Of a stretch of DNA of 64,000 bases, positions 37,405-45,096 are shown in pieces (the stretch's first letter is position 1; each line of letters starts with the position of its first letter). The position numbers were made by a program, and so were the translations under genes. Origin of the DNA: VRUE01 sp963824215 (GTDB taxonomy: Bacteria > Actinomycetota > Thermoleophilia > Solirubrobacterales > 70-9); assembly GCA_963824215.1 (NCBI GenBank), contig CAWGOE010000004.1, forward strand, positions 124,001 through 188,000, given 5' to 3'. A model generated the notes under the pieces. That model was not told the origin of the DNA. It was given only the letters and a program-made list of their open reading frames with translations, and ran no database searches.

Positions 37405-37605
37405 ATGTTCGGGGCAGGCGTAATCGTCGGAGTCGTCGGGGCGGTGATTCTCGGTCGTGGAATGTGGCTCGTCGTAATGGCACGAACGGAACGGCTAGTT
37501 CCCGCCGAGAAGCAGCGAGCAGAACGTGTTGCCATACAGGTGGCACCAATTGGCGTTCTCATCTGTGCCATCGCGGCGGTACTGCTGCTGTTGGGAAGCA
37601 GCTAG
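37405..37605 (+). CDS. Small two-helix membrane protein
   Basis: 66 residues from ATG 37405, which has GGGAGG 8 bases upstream (an in-frame ATG at 37387 is weaker). Two hydrophobic segments (FGAGVIVGVVGAVILGRGMW and IQVAPIGVLICAIAAVLLLL) flank a charged loop. Function unknown. Confidence 0.55.
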   Translation: MFGAGVIVGVVGAVILGRGMWLVVMARTERLVPAEKQRAERVAIQVAPIGVLICAIAAVLLLLGSS

Positions 37606-37826
37606 TAGCTATCGCGCTCCATGCCGTTCCGTCGCATCCGCGCTTGTGCTCTTGCTCCGACCGCATCCCAGATCGTCCCCGGCGCAGAGCGCTTCCAGTC
37701 TCTATCAAGAGCAATGATCGCGTTGCCCCACGAACCGGGGATGTAGTTCGCGTAGCCGTAGCGAAGAATGAAAATCGCGGTCTTTTGTCTCCAGCTAAGA
37801 GATGGTTGAACGGTCTGCGCCTCCAT
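37602..37826 (-). CDS. Small hypothetical protein
   Basis: 74 residues from ATG 37826 (MEAQTVQPSLSWRQKTAIFI). Composition is protein-like (WRQKTAIFILRYGYANYIPG, SWGNAIIALDRDWKRSAPG) and the frame is not opposite a known gene. No clear Shine-Dalgarno is seen. It is divergent from the XRE gene at 37873. Confidence 0.4.
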   Translation of the reverse strand: MEAQTVQPSLSWRQKTAIFILRYGYANYIPGSWGNAIIALDRDWKRSAPGTIWDAVGARAQARMRRNGMERDSY

Positions 37827-37872
37827 GCGGCGAGTTTCAGCCGAGCACGCCCCTATCGTGAGACTTCCGTTT

Positions 37873-38136
37873 ATGCCGAGATCGCGAGAGCCAAAAAGAC
37901 GCCAGGCTGCCAAAGCCAAGCCCTCGCATAAGGCGCTGGGGCGAGCGGTTGCCTTTACCCGCGAAGAACTTGGCTTGACGCAGGCTGAAGTCGCCAAGAA
38001 AACCGGCCTGCACGCCACCTACATCAGCGGGATCGAGAACGGCTCCCGCAACCCAACTTGGACTGTTCTCAGTCAGATCAGTAGGGCGCTCGGCTTGTCG
38101 ATCTCCGAGCTGGCAGCGCGGGCAGAATCCTTATGA
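37873..38136 (+). CDS. XRE-family DNA-binding protein
   Basis: 87 residues from ATG 37873 (MPRSREPKRRQAAKAKPSHK). Helix-turn-helix: GRAVAFTREELGLTQAEVAK, KTGLHATYISGIENGSRNPT, then LSQISRALGLSISELA. Its end overlaps the start of the next gene by 4 bases (ATGA), so it is co-translated with a membrane protein. This resembles a regulator-plus-effector pair. Confidence 0.82.
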   Translation: MPRSREPKRRQAAKAKPSHKALGRAVAFTREELGLTQAEVAKKTGLHATYISGIENGSRNPTWTVLSQISRALGLSISELAARAESL

Positions 38137-39203
38137 GAGGGAGGCTGCGGCAAGCTCGCGGCGGCCTCAAGGCGGCGGTTGCAAGATTCAAGGGCATTCG
38201 ACGGCGACGACAGATCGGCATTCCTGCCTTCGCTGTCATCTTGGCGCTCTCGGTCTGGGCGGCGCTCGAACGCGATGTCTTCGAGGGAATTCTTCTGCTC
38301 GTTGCCGCCTCGGGTCTACTCGTTGCAGCGCTGGGCTTTGCTCCTAACCGCCCGAAGCTGCGAGTGACGGACTCAACTGGTCATGACTGGATGGCTGTTA
38401 AACGCGAGCCTGTTCGTCCTATTGATGAGGAGGCAATCGTTGATGAGCAAGAACAGGTGTGCCGTGAGGAAATGCCCCGCCAACCTCGTCCAGTGTTTCC
38501 TCCGGGGCACGTGTTAGGCGGCGCGTCCGTACAAACGATTGCCGAGCAACTTGAGCAGGCGAACCGCCATTTAGGTCAGCCCTCCGATGATGTGCTTCGG
38601 GAACATCTGGGAGAGGTCAACAACTACGGCTCGGAGTTGCGCGAGTGGCTGCTGAGCTTTGAGGCCGCGCGGGCAGAGTGCTTACGGATCTTCGAGTGCG
38701 AGTTGCGTATCTACGAGGCTGGCCACGCGTCCGCTGATCACATCAATCTCATCCTGAGATTTCCCGAGGGCTTCGAGCTTGACGAAAAATTACCTGAGGT
38801 CAATGAGCAACCAAAGCGGCCTGAGTTCTCATACGGATCGGTTGTCCTGCCGTTCTCAAGTGCAATGGACTTCGCGCAGAATGCCGCCAGCTACGTCGAG
38901 GGACTTAAGCTCCACCGAACCGACGATGAACCTCGCTACTCGCTGGAGAGTGGCCGACCCAGGATTGACTACTCATTGGGGCACGTCAATCAGGCGCACT
39001 ACCGATCAGTGCCCGCCTTCACTTTGAAGGCTCCGAAGGAGCCAGGCGAGTACGAGATCGATTGGGAACTAACCGCTGATGGCTTGCCGAAAGCGCTCAC
39101 CGGCACTTTTATTTTGGAGTTTCGCCCGCCTTCTCAGAGTCAGCCGCTTACGGCGCTCGGCGATCTCGAAGCCGAGGGCAGGCAGTTCAACCTGCTTAGC
39201 TGA
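38133..39203 (+). CDS. Membrane-anchored protein of unknown function paired with XRE
   Basis: 356 residues. Two N-terminal membrane helices (IGIPAFAVILALSVWAALER and GILLLVAASGLLVAALGFA) are followed by a large soluble part. That part has a helical middle (IAEQLEQANRHLGQPSDDVL, REWLLSFEAARAECL) and a beta-rich C-terminus (VPAFTLKAPKEPGEYEIDWE). It is translationally coupled to the XRE gene. It could be an effector regulated by that protein; no family is recognised. Confidence 0.6.
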   Translation: MRGRLRQARGGLKAAVARFKGIRRRRQIGIPAFAVILALSVWAALERDVFEGILLLVAASGLLVAALGFAPNRPKLRVTDSTGHDWMAVKREPVRPIDEEAIVDEQEQVCREEMPRQPRPVFPPGHVLGGASVQTIAEQLEQANRHLGQPSDDVLREHLGEVNNYGSELREWLLSFEAARAECLRIFECELRIYEAGHASADHINLILRFPEGFELDEKLPEVNEQPKRPEFSYGSVVLPFSSAMDFAQNAASYVEGLKLHRTDDEPRYSLESGRPRIDYSLGHVNQAHYRSVPAFTLKAPKEPGEYEIDWELTADGLPKALTGTFILEFRPPSQSQPLTALGDLEAEGRQFNLLS

Positions 39204-39207
39204 CAAC

Positions 39208-39492
39208 TCAGCCCTGAAACAGCGTGGCAAGCGCGGCGATCAAGCTGGCTAATGCGGTCAGCCCGGTCAGGCCGATAGCGATGTTCGCTCGACGCTTGGC
39301 TTCCTTGGCCTCTCGGTGCTCCCTGTCGGCCTCCATAAACACCTGACGCATGTGAGGACGTTTCGGCACGCCAATGCCTTCAGTCCGCATCGCACTGGCA
39401 ACGCGACCCGGCAGGCGCTCAATCGCACTGGCAATACGGTCAAGCTGATCGGGCGCAAGATCGGTTCGCTCTTGCTCTCGCTCGTCAAGCAT
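39208..39492 (-). CDS. Small protein with C-terminal membrane helix
   Basis: 94 residues. A charged coiled-coil-like region (EREQERTDLAPDQLDRIASA, VFMEADREHREAKEAKRRAN) leads to one hydrophobic helix (IAIGLTGLTALASLIAALAT). It follows an XRE gene by 36 bases on the same strand and is probably co-transcribed. Function unknown. Confidence 0.55.
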   Translation of the reverse strand: MLDEREQERTDLAPDQLDRIASAIERLPGRVASAMRTEGIGVPKRPHMRQVFMEADREHREAKEAKRRANIAIGLTGLTALASLIAALATLFQG

Positions 39493-39528
39493 GGCGCTGA
39501 CGATAAGGCTGAGAGCGGCGGCTACCGG

Positions 39529-39798
39529 CTACTTCTTAGCTTTTGAAACCCTGAACTTGCCTGGAGCTGATGGCTCGTAGCTGAGGCCATCGAGGAGAAC
39601 GGCGGGCTGGACGTTTAAGGCTCCCGCGAGTCGCAAGAGCGTGTCTAGTCGAGGGAGCTGGTTAGCCCTGAGAAGCTCGCCGATCTGGGTGCGGTGTATT
39701 TCCGCTGCCTGCGCCAGAGCTTCCTGAGTCATCCCCGCCTGCTCCCGAGCGCGAGCCAGGTTCTCAGCGAAGCGTTGGGCGATGGCGTCATCGGGCAC
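39529..39798 (-). CDS. XRE-family DNA-binding protein
   Basis: 89 residues. HTH: FAENLARAREQAGMTQEALA, QAAEIHRTQIGELLRANQLP, LDTLLRLAGALNVQPAVLLD. The C-terminal tail (YEPSAPGKFRVSKAKK) matches in style the tail of the XRE at 40662 (WKPGDVTPGSFSVEKP), so the two are paralogues. It is the first gene of a two-gene unit with the small membrane protein. Confidence 0.82.
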   Translation of the reverse strand: MPDDAIAQRFAENLARAREQAGMTQEALAQAAEIHRTQIGELLRANQLPRLDTLLRLAGALNVQPAVLLDGLSYEPSAPGKFRVSKAKK

Positions 39799-39933
39799 GA
39801 GCAGCAGTCTCTTGCCCTGCCCGCCTTTAGACCACAGGGTAAACCTGGATAGGAAAACCCGTCAGGGACCTGCTACCGTCCTCGGCCGCTTTCGGCTCTG
39901 CGGAGTCCAAAGCGCTACGAAAGGAGACAGGAA

Positions 39934-40296
39934 TTGTCAGCAGCGAAGCGAGGGCGACTAGCTGGATGTATCGGCTTTCTTCTCATCGCCGCATTGGTCT
40001 TGCCGGGAACGGGAGGAGCCACTAGCTCCCCTAACTGGAAGAACTGCGGCTTGTTGCATTACCAGGCGGATCGCTTTGTCCGCACGGAAGCACGAGGCGT
40101 CGGCTGCGCCAAGGCGAGGCAGGTCGCTCGTGTGGTCGCTAATCATCCGGGCAAGCGCTATTGCCCGAACGCCGGGACGTGTCGTATCGCGGGCTTCACC
40201 TGCCTGATCGACACGTTTCGCGACAAGGTTCTTTGCACACGCGACCGGGAACCGTTGGAACGCATTCGTATGCGCGGCGTGACCAAACGCAGGTAA
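39934..40296 (+). CDS. Small secreted cysteine-containing protein
   Basis: 120 residues from TTG 39934, with GAAAGGAG upstream. The signal peptide (GCIGFLLIAALVLPGTGGATS) is followed by a mature part with about six cysteines (WKNCGLLHY, GVGCAKARQV, YCPNAGTCRIAGFTC, VLCTRD), probably disulfide-bonded. Such small secreted proteins in actinobacteria are mostly uncharacterised. Confidence 0.6.
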   Translation: MSAAKRGRLAGCIGFLLIAALVLPGTGGATSSPNWKNCGLLHYQADRFVRTEARGVGCAKARQVARVVANHPGKRYCPNAGTCRIAGFTCLIDTFRDKVLCTRDREPLERIRMRGVTKRR

Positions 40297-40311
40297 ACCG
40301 ATAATGGAAAT

Positions 40312-40343
40312 GCCGCCCGCGCTGTTTGAGGCAGCCGGGCGGC
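40312..40343 (+). terminator. GC-rich hairpin after the secreted protein gene
   Basis: GCCGCCCG (40312-40319) pairs with CGGGCGGC (40336-40343) over a 16-base loop. It has no T-run. It lies 15 bases after the stop and 25 bases before the next start. Confidence 0.35.
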
Positions 40344-40368
40344 GTGGCACCGAAAGGATGAACTTCCG

Positions 40369-40665
40369 ATGCAAAAGGATCGTATTGAGCAGGATCAGTT
40401 CTGCCTTGAGACTGAGCGCCCTGATCGTGTGGATGCAAGAACTCAAGGGCGAGTGCTCAGCCTGGTTCTCAGTGAGCAGCCTCGACAACTGAGCCGGGAC
40501 GAGATTGAGCGCGAGCTACTAAACGCACAATCCGATTTCGCCGAACGCGACGGGCTAGCGCGAGCGATCCGCGATCTCGCCCTGGCCGGGCTACTCCATG
40601 AAGTCGAACACTTGGTTTTCCCCAGCCGGGCAGCCCTGGTCTTTCACGATTTGGAGCTGGAATGA
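40369..40665 (+). CDS. Small winged-helix-like protein
   Basis: 98 residues. The pattern LSLVLSEQPRQLSRDEIERE, LARAIRDLALAGLLHEVEHL, then FPSRAALVFHDLEL matches small winged-helix proteins at 52153 and 59818: a helix, a middle region, an I-R-x-L-x2-x-G/D-L-L helix and a final P-x2-A-A-L. Start ATG after GAAAGGATG. Its end overlaps the XRE gene start by 4 bases, so the two are coupled. Confidence 0.6.
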   Translation: MQKDRIEQDQFCLETERPDRVDARTQGRVLSLVLSEQPRQLSRDEIERELLNAQSDFAERDGLARAIRDLALAGLLHEVEHLVFPSRAALVFHDLELE

Positions 40666-40943
40666 GAGATCCCGTCGCTGAGCAGTTCGCTCAGAACTTG
40701 AAGCGCGTCCGCAAGCAAGCGGGGATTTCTCAGGAAGAACTCGGGCTGATAGCTGACTTACATCGAACCGAGATCAGCTTGCTAGAGACTGGCGCGCGAA
40801 CCCCAAAGATTTCAACTTTGCTCAAGCTCTGCGCGGGCTTGCAAGTCAAGCCGAGCGCGATGCTCCAAGGAATTGAGTGGAAGCCCGGCGATGTAACCCC
40901 TGGCAGTTTCAGCGTCGAGAAGCCGGACGCGTCCTCCCTTTAG
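40662..40943 (+). CDS. XRE-family DNA-binding protein
   Basis: 93 residues. HTH: FAQNLKRVRKQAGISQEELG, LIADLHRTEISLLETGARTP, ISTLLKLCAGLQVKPSAMLQ. Coupled to the small winged-helix gene by an ATGA overlap. Paralogue of the XRE at 39529. Confidence 0.85.
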   Translation: MRDPVAEQFAQNLKRVRKQAGISQEELGLIADLHRTEISLLETGARTPKISTLLKLCAGLQVKPSAMLQGIEWKPGDVTPGSFSVEKPDASSL

Positions 40944-40961
40944 ACGACCTGCCCGTAGCGC

Positions 40962-41174
40962 CTACTTCTTCTTTTTCTGCCGGTTGTACGGCGACCGATT
41001 AACGGGCTTGAGTGACTGCCCAATTTCGCTGGCCTTGTTCTCGATGCTGGCTTTGGTGCGTTTCAGCTCGTGAGCGATCAACCCGGTCGGCGTGTTCCCT
41101 TTCGCCAGTTTTTTGAGTCGCCTTTCGTCCGTGCTCGTCCAATCCTGCCGGTGTTTCGCTGGCGTTTTCGCCAT
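40962..41174 (-). CDS. Small basic SANT/Myb-like protein
   Basis: 70 residues, very basic. WTSTDERRLKKLAKGNTPTG, LIAHELKRTKASIENKASEI and LKPVNRSPYNRQKKKK match a widespread small family, often annotated hypothetical, with a single Myb/SANT-like helix-turn-helix, probably DNA-binding. CAGGAGGAAGAAC precedes the ATG. Divergent from the next gene by 115 bases. Confidence 0.65.
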   Translation of the reverse strand: MAKTPAKHRQDWTSTDERRLKKLAKGNTPTGLIAHELKRTKASIENKASEIGQSLKPVNRSPYNRQKKKK

Positions 41175-41289
41175 TGTTCTTCCTCCTGTCGTGATTAGTA
41201 GATCGGCACCTCGCGGCCAAGTAGAACTGTCTTGGGACAGCTAGTCAACAGACCCGCGTGTTTTCGTCGCAGATGTTGGACGGCGGGAA

Positions 41290-42321
41290 ATGACCGCCTC
41301 GCTCCCTAATCTGAGAGCTGTGCCACAGAAACGAAAGAAACAGCGCCGGGTCGCTTCCCAGCGACCTCCTTCATACCCAGGGGGAGCCTCGATAGGCGAC
41401 CTCCCCGGTGCCGGGAAGCCCTCCAACTTTGACGTGATCGAGGAGAGAATTTCGGATGCCGGAACTATCCGCTCTCGCGCTCTTGCGACTTTGACCGAGG
41501 ATGCTGGTGCCAGCCGTTCTAGCGCGTTGGCTGCCCTGGGCGGGAAGAAGCTCTTGCCGCCGATTCGGGCGGGCATCATTGATTATCTGAGCGAAGAGGA
41601 TCAAAAGACTCTGGAAGAGAAAATGGCGAAGGTATCGCAGACGATCTCGGGTCATTTCGAGAGCATCGACTTTCCGCCACCCGAGCTTCGTGAGCGAATG
41701 ATGGAGCTTGGCCAGCGCGCGTTTCGGCAACAACGGCTAGCTGGTGAGACTGTTGTCTTGCCGCCGAGTCCGCAGCCTCCCTATGGACAGGAGCAGCAGG
41801 AGAAGAAGCAGAAGGGCAAGGCTCGGCGGCGGCCTCCGGCGCGGGAGCAGATCGCTAAGCGCGTTTTCAAGCGGCATCGCCAAGCGGTTGTCTCCTTCTT
41901 GAAAGAGGCCGGGCTGAAAACTGAGTTGGACGAGCTGGGGAAGGTCGAGACTGAAGTCGCGAAAGGCTCGAAGCGCTCCTGTATGCACGCCGCATACAGC
42001 GCCAGGGTTCTATTAGAAGGCTTGGCGAATCACTTGTTCCCGCCCACCTCGGAGAAGTGGCGAGGGCGCGATACGCAGGAGCGCTCCTTGGGCGCGAAAG
42101 ACTTCAAAAACCGCCTGATCGCCTACGTCGAGCGGGAGCTTGAGGGTCAATTGGAGGGCGAGGAGTTCCGAGCGTTCGTCGGCACCTTGGATGTGGTGAT
42201 GCGCTGGACTGGCGGAGGTCCTCACGGATCGCACGAGCCAGACGACGCTGAGCATCTCTACACGCGGATGATCGACGCGCTGTCCGTGATCGCTCGCGCA
42301 TACGCGGCAGAGCAGACCTAG
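41290..42321 (+). CDS. Unknown protein with possible HEPN-like C-terminal domain
   Basis: 343 residues from ATG 41290. The basic N-terminus (QKRKKQRRVASQRPPSYPGG) is followed by a helical middle and a low-complexity linker (EQQEKKQKGKARRRPPARE). The C-terminal ~130 residues (SARVLLEGLANHLFPP, KNRLIAYVERELEGQLEGEE, DVVMRWTGGGPHGSHEPDDA) have the look of HEPN/DUF4145-type helical domains, which include RNases; this is inference from pattern only. It lies 7 bases before the next gene. Confidence 0.5.
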   Translation: MTASLPNLRAVPQKRKKQRRVASQRPPSYPGGASIGDLPGAGKPSNFDVIEERISDAGTIRSRALATLTEDAGASRSSALAALGGKKLLPPIRAGIIDYLSEEDQKTLEEKMAKVSQTISGHFESIDFPPPELRERMMELGQRAFRQQRLAGETVVLPPSPQPPYGQEQQEKKQKGKARRRPPAREQIAKRVFKRHRQAVVSFLKEAGLKTELDELGKVETEVAKGSKRSCMHAAYSARVLLEGLANHLFPPTSEKWRGRDTQERSLGAKDFKNRLIAYVERELEGQLEGEEFRAFVGTLDVVMRWTGGGPHGSHEPDDAEHLYTRMIDALSVIARAYAAEQT

Positions 42322-42328
42322 CACTCGC

Positions 42329-43390
42329 GTGGCTAGCGGCCAGCGAGCAGAGGTTCGTAGGGAGACTTTGGAAGCACTCCTGGCCGTCTCTGAGCATCTT
42401 GGTTTGCCAGCAGGTGAGGCTCCGACGATGGCGCAGTTTGACCAGGCAGCCGACGAGCTGGGCTTGGATTGGAGCAGCGCCCGAGTGATCCGGGTCTGGG
42501 AGCGCTGGCGCTTGGCTCAGGAAGTGTTCAAGGGCGAACGCGACGCTCGCTCCTTTATCGGGCGGGATTTTCACGCTGCTCCGGGTCGCAGCCGGAAGAA
42601 TCAAGAGGAGCCGATACGCGGGGTGAAGCGCTGGTTGCGCTCGCGTCCGCAGCGCAAGACCGCTTCGGCTTATGACGAGTTCGCCAAGGCTTACAACGCG
42701 AGCGAGGTATCAGCAGATAAACGCCTTCGCTCACCCCAATCTGTGAGCGGCGCGCTTCGACTGCGCTGGCCAAACGTAATCGCCGTCGCTCGTGGTGAAG
42801 TCTCGCTGACGGATGCGCGCGAACGGGAGCTGGCCGAACTCCTGCCCAAGGTCAGCACCGCGAACGCGATCCTTGGTTCCCCTGGAGCCTCGCGGCTGCT
42901 CAAGCGTTCGGAGCAGGCGGTGCGAGATGCGTTCAAGCAGAGTCGCCATTTCCCCATTCCCGTAGCGGTGATGGACGGCAGGCACGCCTGGCTCTATGAC
43001 GACTTGAAGCGCTACAAGCGCGGCCTGGCGGCTCCCAAACGCTCTGAGGGAGAACTCCAATTCCTGTACATGGATTCGTCTGAGCTGCGGACGCGCCTCA
43101 GTCTCTCTTCGGGAGCATTCCGACGCCGGGTGAAAGAGCAGCGATGGGATCTTGTCCCCCGACCCGAGGGAGCTGTCGCTGCTGGGGTTCCATATTGGCT
43201 CCGAGAGAAGGTCGAGGACTGGCTGCGGGTCAAAGGCAAAGCCGAACTCACGCCGGAGCAGGAAGACGAGATCAAGAAGGCAAATGCCCGCCGCGCGGCT
43301 GTCATCGGCGCTAGTCTCAAAGCAGCGCGCCAGAAGGAACCCTGGCGACACCGCAAACGCGGCAAGAGGAAGCGGCGGAAAAGCGCTTAA
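42329..43390 (+). CDS. Large basic, probably DNA-binding, protein of unknown function
   Basis: 353 residues from GTG 42329. Several segments look like helix-turn-helix modules: QFDQAADELGLDWSSARVIR with VWERWRLAQEVFKG, and the excisionase-like MDSSELRTRLSLSSGAFRRR, VKEQRWDLVPRPEGA and PYWLREKVEDWLRVKG. The C-terminus is highly basic (RHRKRGKRKRRKS). Probably an operon with the preceding gene. Ends just before the TTAGCGGG motifs. Confidence 0.55.
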   Translation: MASGQRAEVRRETLEALLAVSEHLGLPAGEAPTMAQFDQAADELGLDWSSARVIRVWERWRLAQEVFKGERDARSFIGRDFHAAPGRSRKNQEEPIRGVKRWLRSRPQRKTASAYDEFAKAYNASEVSADKRLRSPQSVSGALRLRWPNVIAVARGEVSLTDARERELAELLPKVSTANAILGSPGASRLLKRSEQAVRDAFKQSRHFPIPVAVMDGRHAWLYDDLKRYKRGLAAPKRSEGELQFLYMDSSELRTRLSLSSGAFRRRVKEQRWDLVPRPEGAVAAGVPYWLREKVEDWLRVKGKAELTPEQEDEIKKANARRAAVIGASLKAARQKEPWRHRKRGKRKRRKSA

Positions 43391-43412
43391 AAAGAGGGAT
43401 TGCGTCGATTCT

Positions 43413-43442
43413 CCCGCTAAATATCCGGAACTTTCCCGCTAA
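43413..43442 (-). repeat. Paired TTAGCGGG motifs at the right edge of the island
   Basis: CCCGCTAA at 43413 and 43435, a 22-base spacing; on the minus strand these read TTAGCGGGA, like 34584. They lie in inverted orientation relative to those at the left edge of the island. Confidence 0.4.
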
Positions 43443-43461
43443 GCAATCTAGGGCAATAAGA

Positions 43462-43482
43462 AGGCCGCTCCAGGAGCGGCCT
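43462..43482 (+). terminator. Rho-independent-type hairpin
   Basis: AGGCCGCT-CCAGG-AGCGGCCT followed by CTTACTT; an 8-base perfect stem with GAA/CTT-type extension, 72 bases after the upstream stop. Confidence 0.6.
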
Positions 43483-43498
43483 CTTACTTGAAATCAAT

Positions 43499-43607
43499 CC
43501 CAGCCAGGGTGCGCATCTCGGGGTCTTCAGTCGTCCTCCTCGGGTCACGCACATAAGTGCGCTCCCCTCGTCGTCCTCCCTGCATCCCCCGACCTGCACG
43601 CCCTGGG
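43499..43607. repeat. Structured intergenic repeat B, copy 2
   Basis: Shares with 27368-27485 GCGCATCTC, GTC-T-TCAGTCG, CGGGTCACGCAC, AGTGCGCTCCCCT and CCTCCCTGC in the same order. The CGCAC...GTGCG hairpin is kept while its loop changes (ATAA instead of TGGA). The flanking stem (CCAGGG-TGC with GCA-CG-CCCTGG) has another sequence. It again lies between convergent genes. Confidence 0.72.
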
Positions 43608-43628
43608 CAAGCTGTCCGGCAGCGATAA

Positions 43629-44273
43629 CTAGGCGATCGCCGAGCGCACGCCGGCGATCGCCTGCTCGCTGTCCTGGAAGTGGACGGCGGTCATTCCCGC
43701 CTTTTCGGCCCCTTCGCAGTTGACTAGGACGTCGTCGACGAAGAGGCAGGACTCCGCGGGGAGGCCGAGCCCGTCGAGGGTGATCTCGTAGATCTTCGAT
43801 TCGGGCTTGCGACAGCCGACGAAGCCGGAGTCGACGACGGTCTCGAAGATCTCATCGACCGGCAGCATTGGGCGCCACAGCGGCTCCCACTCCTGCACGT
43901 TGTTGGTCAGCATCGCCATCCGGTAGCCGCTGTCCTTGAGCTCGCGCATCAGCTCGATCATCGCCGGGTTCGGCTGCAGCGCCTCGAAGTAGATCTCTTT
44001 GAAGCGGTGCATCTCCGGCCTGTGTCCGAGTAGCGGCTCGAGGCTTTCGGTGAGCTTCTCCAGGAAGGCGACCTCGGTGATCTCGCCGCGCTCCATTTCG
44101 AAGAGGGGGTTGTCGCCGTTGGCCTCCGTGGCCGCCTGCATTCCCTTCCCGAGCACTTCGGTCGTGATCCCCGTTCGGTCCTGGAAGGCCATGAACGACT
44201 GCACCAGGGGGCTGGTCAGCACTCCGCCGAAGTCGGAGATAACTGCAGTGATCTTGCTACCCGGCTCAGGCAT
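43629..44273 (-). CDS. HAD-superfamily hydrolase
   Basis: 214 residues. Motif I is DFGGVLTSPL, lacking the usual second Asp: D-F-G in place of D-x-D. Motif II is AMLTNN, motif III is CRKPESKIY and motif IV is LFVDDVLVN. The helical cap lies between I and II. HADs with DFGGVL openings include epoxide-hydrolase-like phosphatases. Substrate unknown. Its start overlaps the end of the next gene upstream by 8 bases. Confidence 0.85.
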   Translation of the reverse strand: MPEPGSKITAVISDFGGVLTSPLVQSFMAFQDRTGITTEVLGKGMQAATEANGDNPLFEMERGEITEVAFLEKLTESLEPLLGHRPEMHRFKEIYFEALQPNPAMIELMRELKDSGYRMAMLTNNVQEWEPLWRPMLPVDEIFETVVDSGFVGCRKPESKIYEITLDGLGLPAESCLFVDDVLVNCEGAEKAGMTAVHFQDSEQAIAGVRSAIA

Positions 44274-44658
44274 CGCGGGTCAGCTCGTAGTGACCGAGCC
44301 CCTCCCGGCCCTCGACCGACCAGCGGAAGAAGGCGATCTCGGAAACGGTGCCCGGTCGCTGCACTTTCGCCGAGCTGATCAGCGTCCCCGCTCCGCGCAG
44401 GGGCGGCCCGTCATCGTCATCGGTCCAGAGCTCCAGCGTCGCCCGCCGTTGCACGCCGTCGGGACCGTACTCGGTCGAGAGCAGCGCCTCGGAGACCTCA
44501 ACCGGGGCGCCATCAGGGCCGCAGATGATCGCTGAGACCCGCTCGTCGCCGTGGCCGCTGGCTCCGGCCGGCCGTTCGGCGCTCAACGCCAGCAGGCCGC
44601 CGTCGGAGAAGACGATGCCGATCGAACGCCGCTGCGCCTGGTTGAAATTCTCACTCAC
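44266..44658 (-). CDS. Hypothetical beta-rich protein
   Basis: 130 residues from GTG 44658 (SENFNQAQRRSIGIVFSDGG). Alternating strands (VSAIICGPDGAPVEVSEALL, RRATLELWTDDDDGPPLRGA, EIAFFRWSVEGREGLGHYEL) with no known motif. Core-like base composition. Overlaps the HAD gene downstream, so probably one operon; divergent from the MIP18 gene by 60 bases. Confidence 0.65.
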   Translation of the reverse strand: MSENFNQAQRRSIGIVFSDGGLLALSAERPAGASGHGDERVSAIICGPDGAPVEVSEALLSTEYGPDGVQRRATLELWTDDDDGPPLRGAGTLISSAKVQRPGTVSEIAFFRWSVEGREGLGHYELTRDA

Positions 44659-44718
44659 CGTGCCGCAGCCTATTTGACCACCCGAGAGGCCGGCCCGGTG
44701 CGTCGCTAGGCTGTGGGC

Positions 44719-45036
44719 ATGTCTGAGAACCAAACCGAAGTGCTCACCGAGGACGACGTCTTCGAGGCGCTCGAGGAGGTCATCGATCCCGAGCTGGGGC
44801 TCGACTTCGTCTCCCTCGGCCTCGTCTACGACGTCAACATCGAGGACGAAGACGTCTACGTCACCTTCACCCTGACTACGCCGGCCTGCCCAATCGGCCC
44901 CCAGGTCTCCGAGCAGATGAAAGAGTTCGTAGGCGACCTCCCCGGCGTAAGCGCCGTCCACCCAAAGATGATCTTCGACCCCCCCTGGTCCCCAGAGATG
45001 ATGACCGAGGACGCCAAGTTTGCGCTGGGCTTCTAG
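44719..45036 (+). CDS. MIP18/DUF59-family iron-sulfur assembly protein
   Basis: 105 residues from ATG 44719 (GTG 44713 also possible). DDVFEALEEVIDPELGLDFV and SLGLVYDVNIEDEDVYVTFT are the DUF59 hallmark, with the reactive cysteine in TTPACPIGP. Relatives (SufT, PaaD) help Fe-S cluster delivery. The last codons (EDAKFALGF) and stop lie inside the attL-like repeat: integration has replaced the native 3' end with an equivalent one, so the gene stays intact. Confidence 0.88.
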   Translation: MSENQTEVLTEDDVFEALEEVIDPELGLDFVSLGLVYDVNIEDEDVYVTFTLTTPACPIGPQVSEQMKEFVGDLPGVSAVHPKMIFDPPWSPEMMTEDAKFALGF

Positions 45037-45075
45037 GCAGGGTTTGCGGGGTCATAGGGGGTCAATCGGGGTCTA
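44997..45075 (+). repeat. attL-like site of the integrative elements
   Basis: 79 bases matching 59171-59249 with four mismatches. It covers the last codons of the MIP18 gene, its TAG, and GGCAGGGTTTGCGG...GTCATAGGGGGTCAAT. The core GAGGACGCCAAGTT-GCGCT-GGCTTCT also recurs at 63216. Confidence 0.88.
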
Positions 45076-45096
45076 TTTCATCCCCATCCCATCCCC

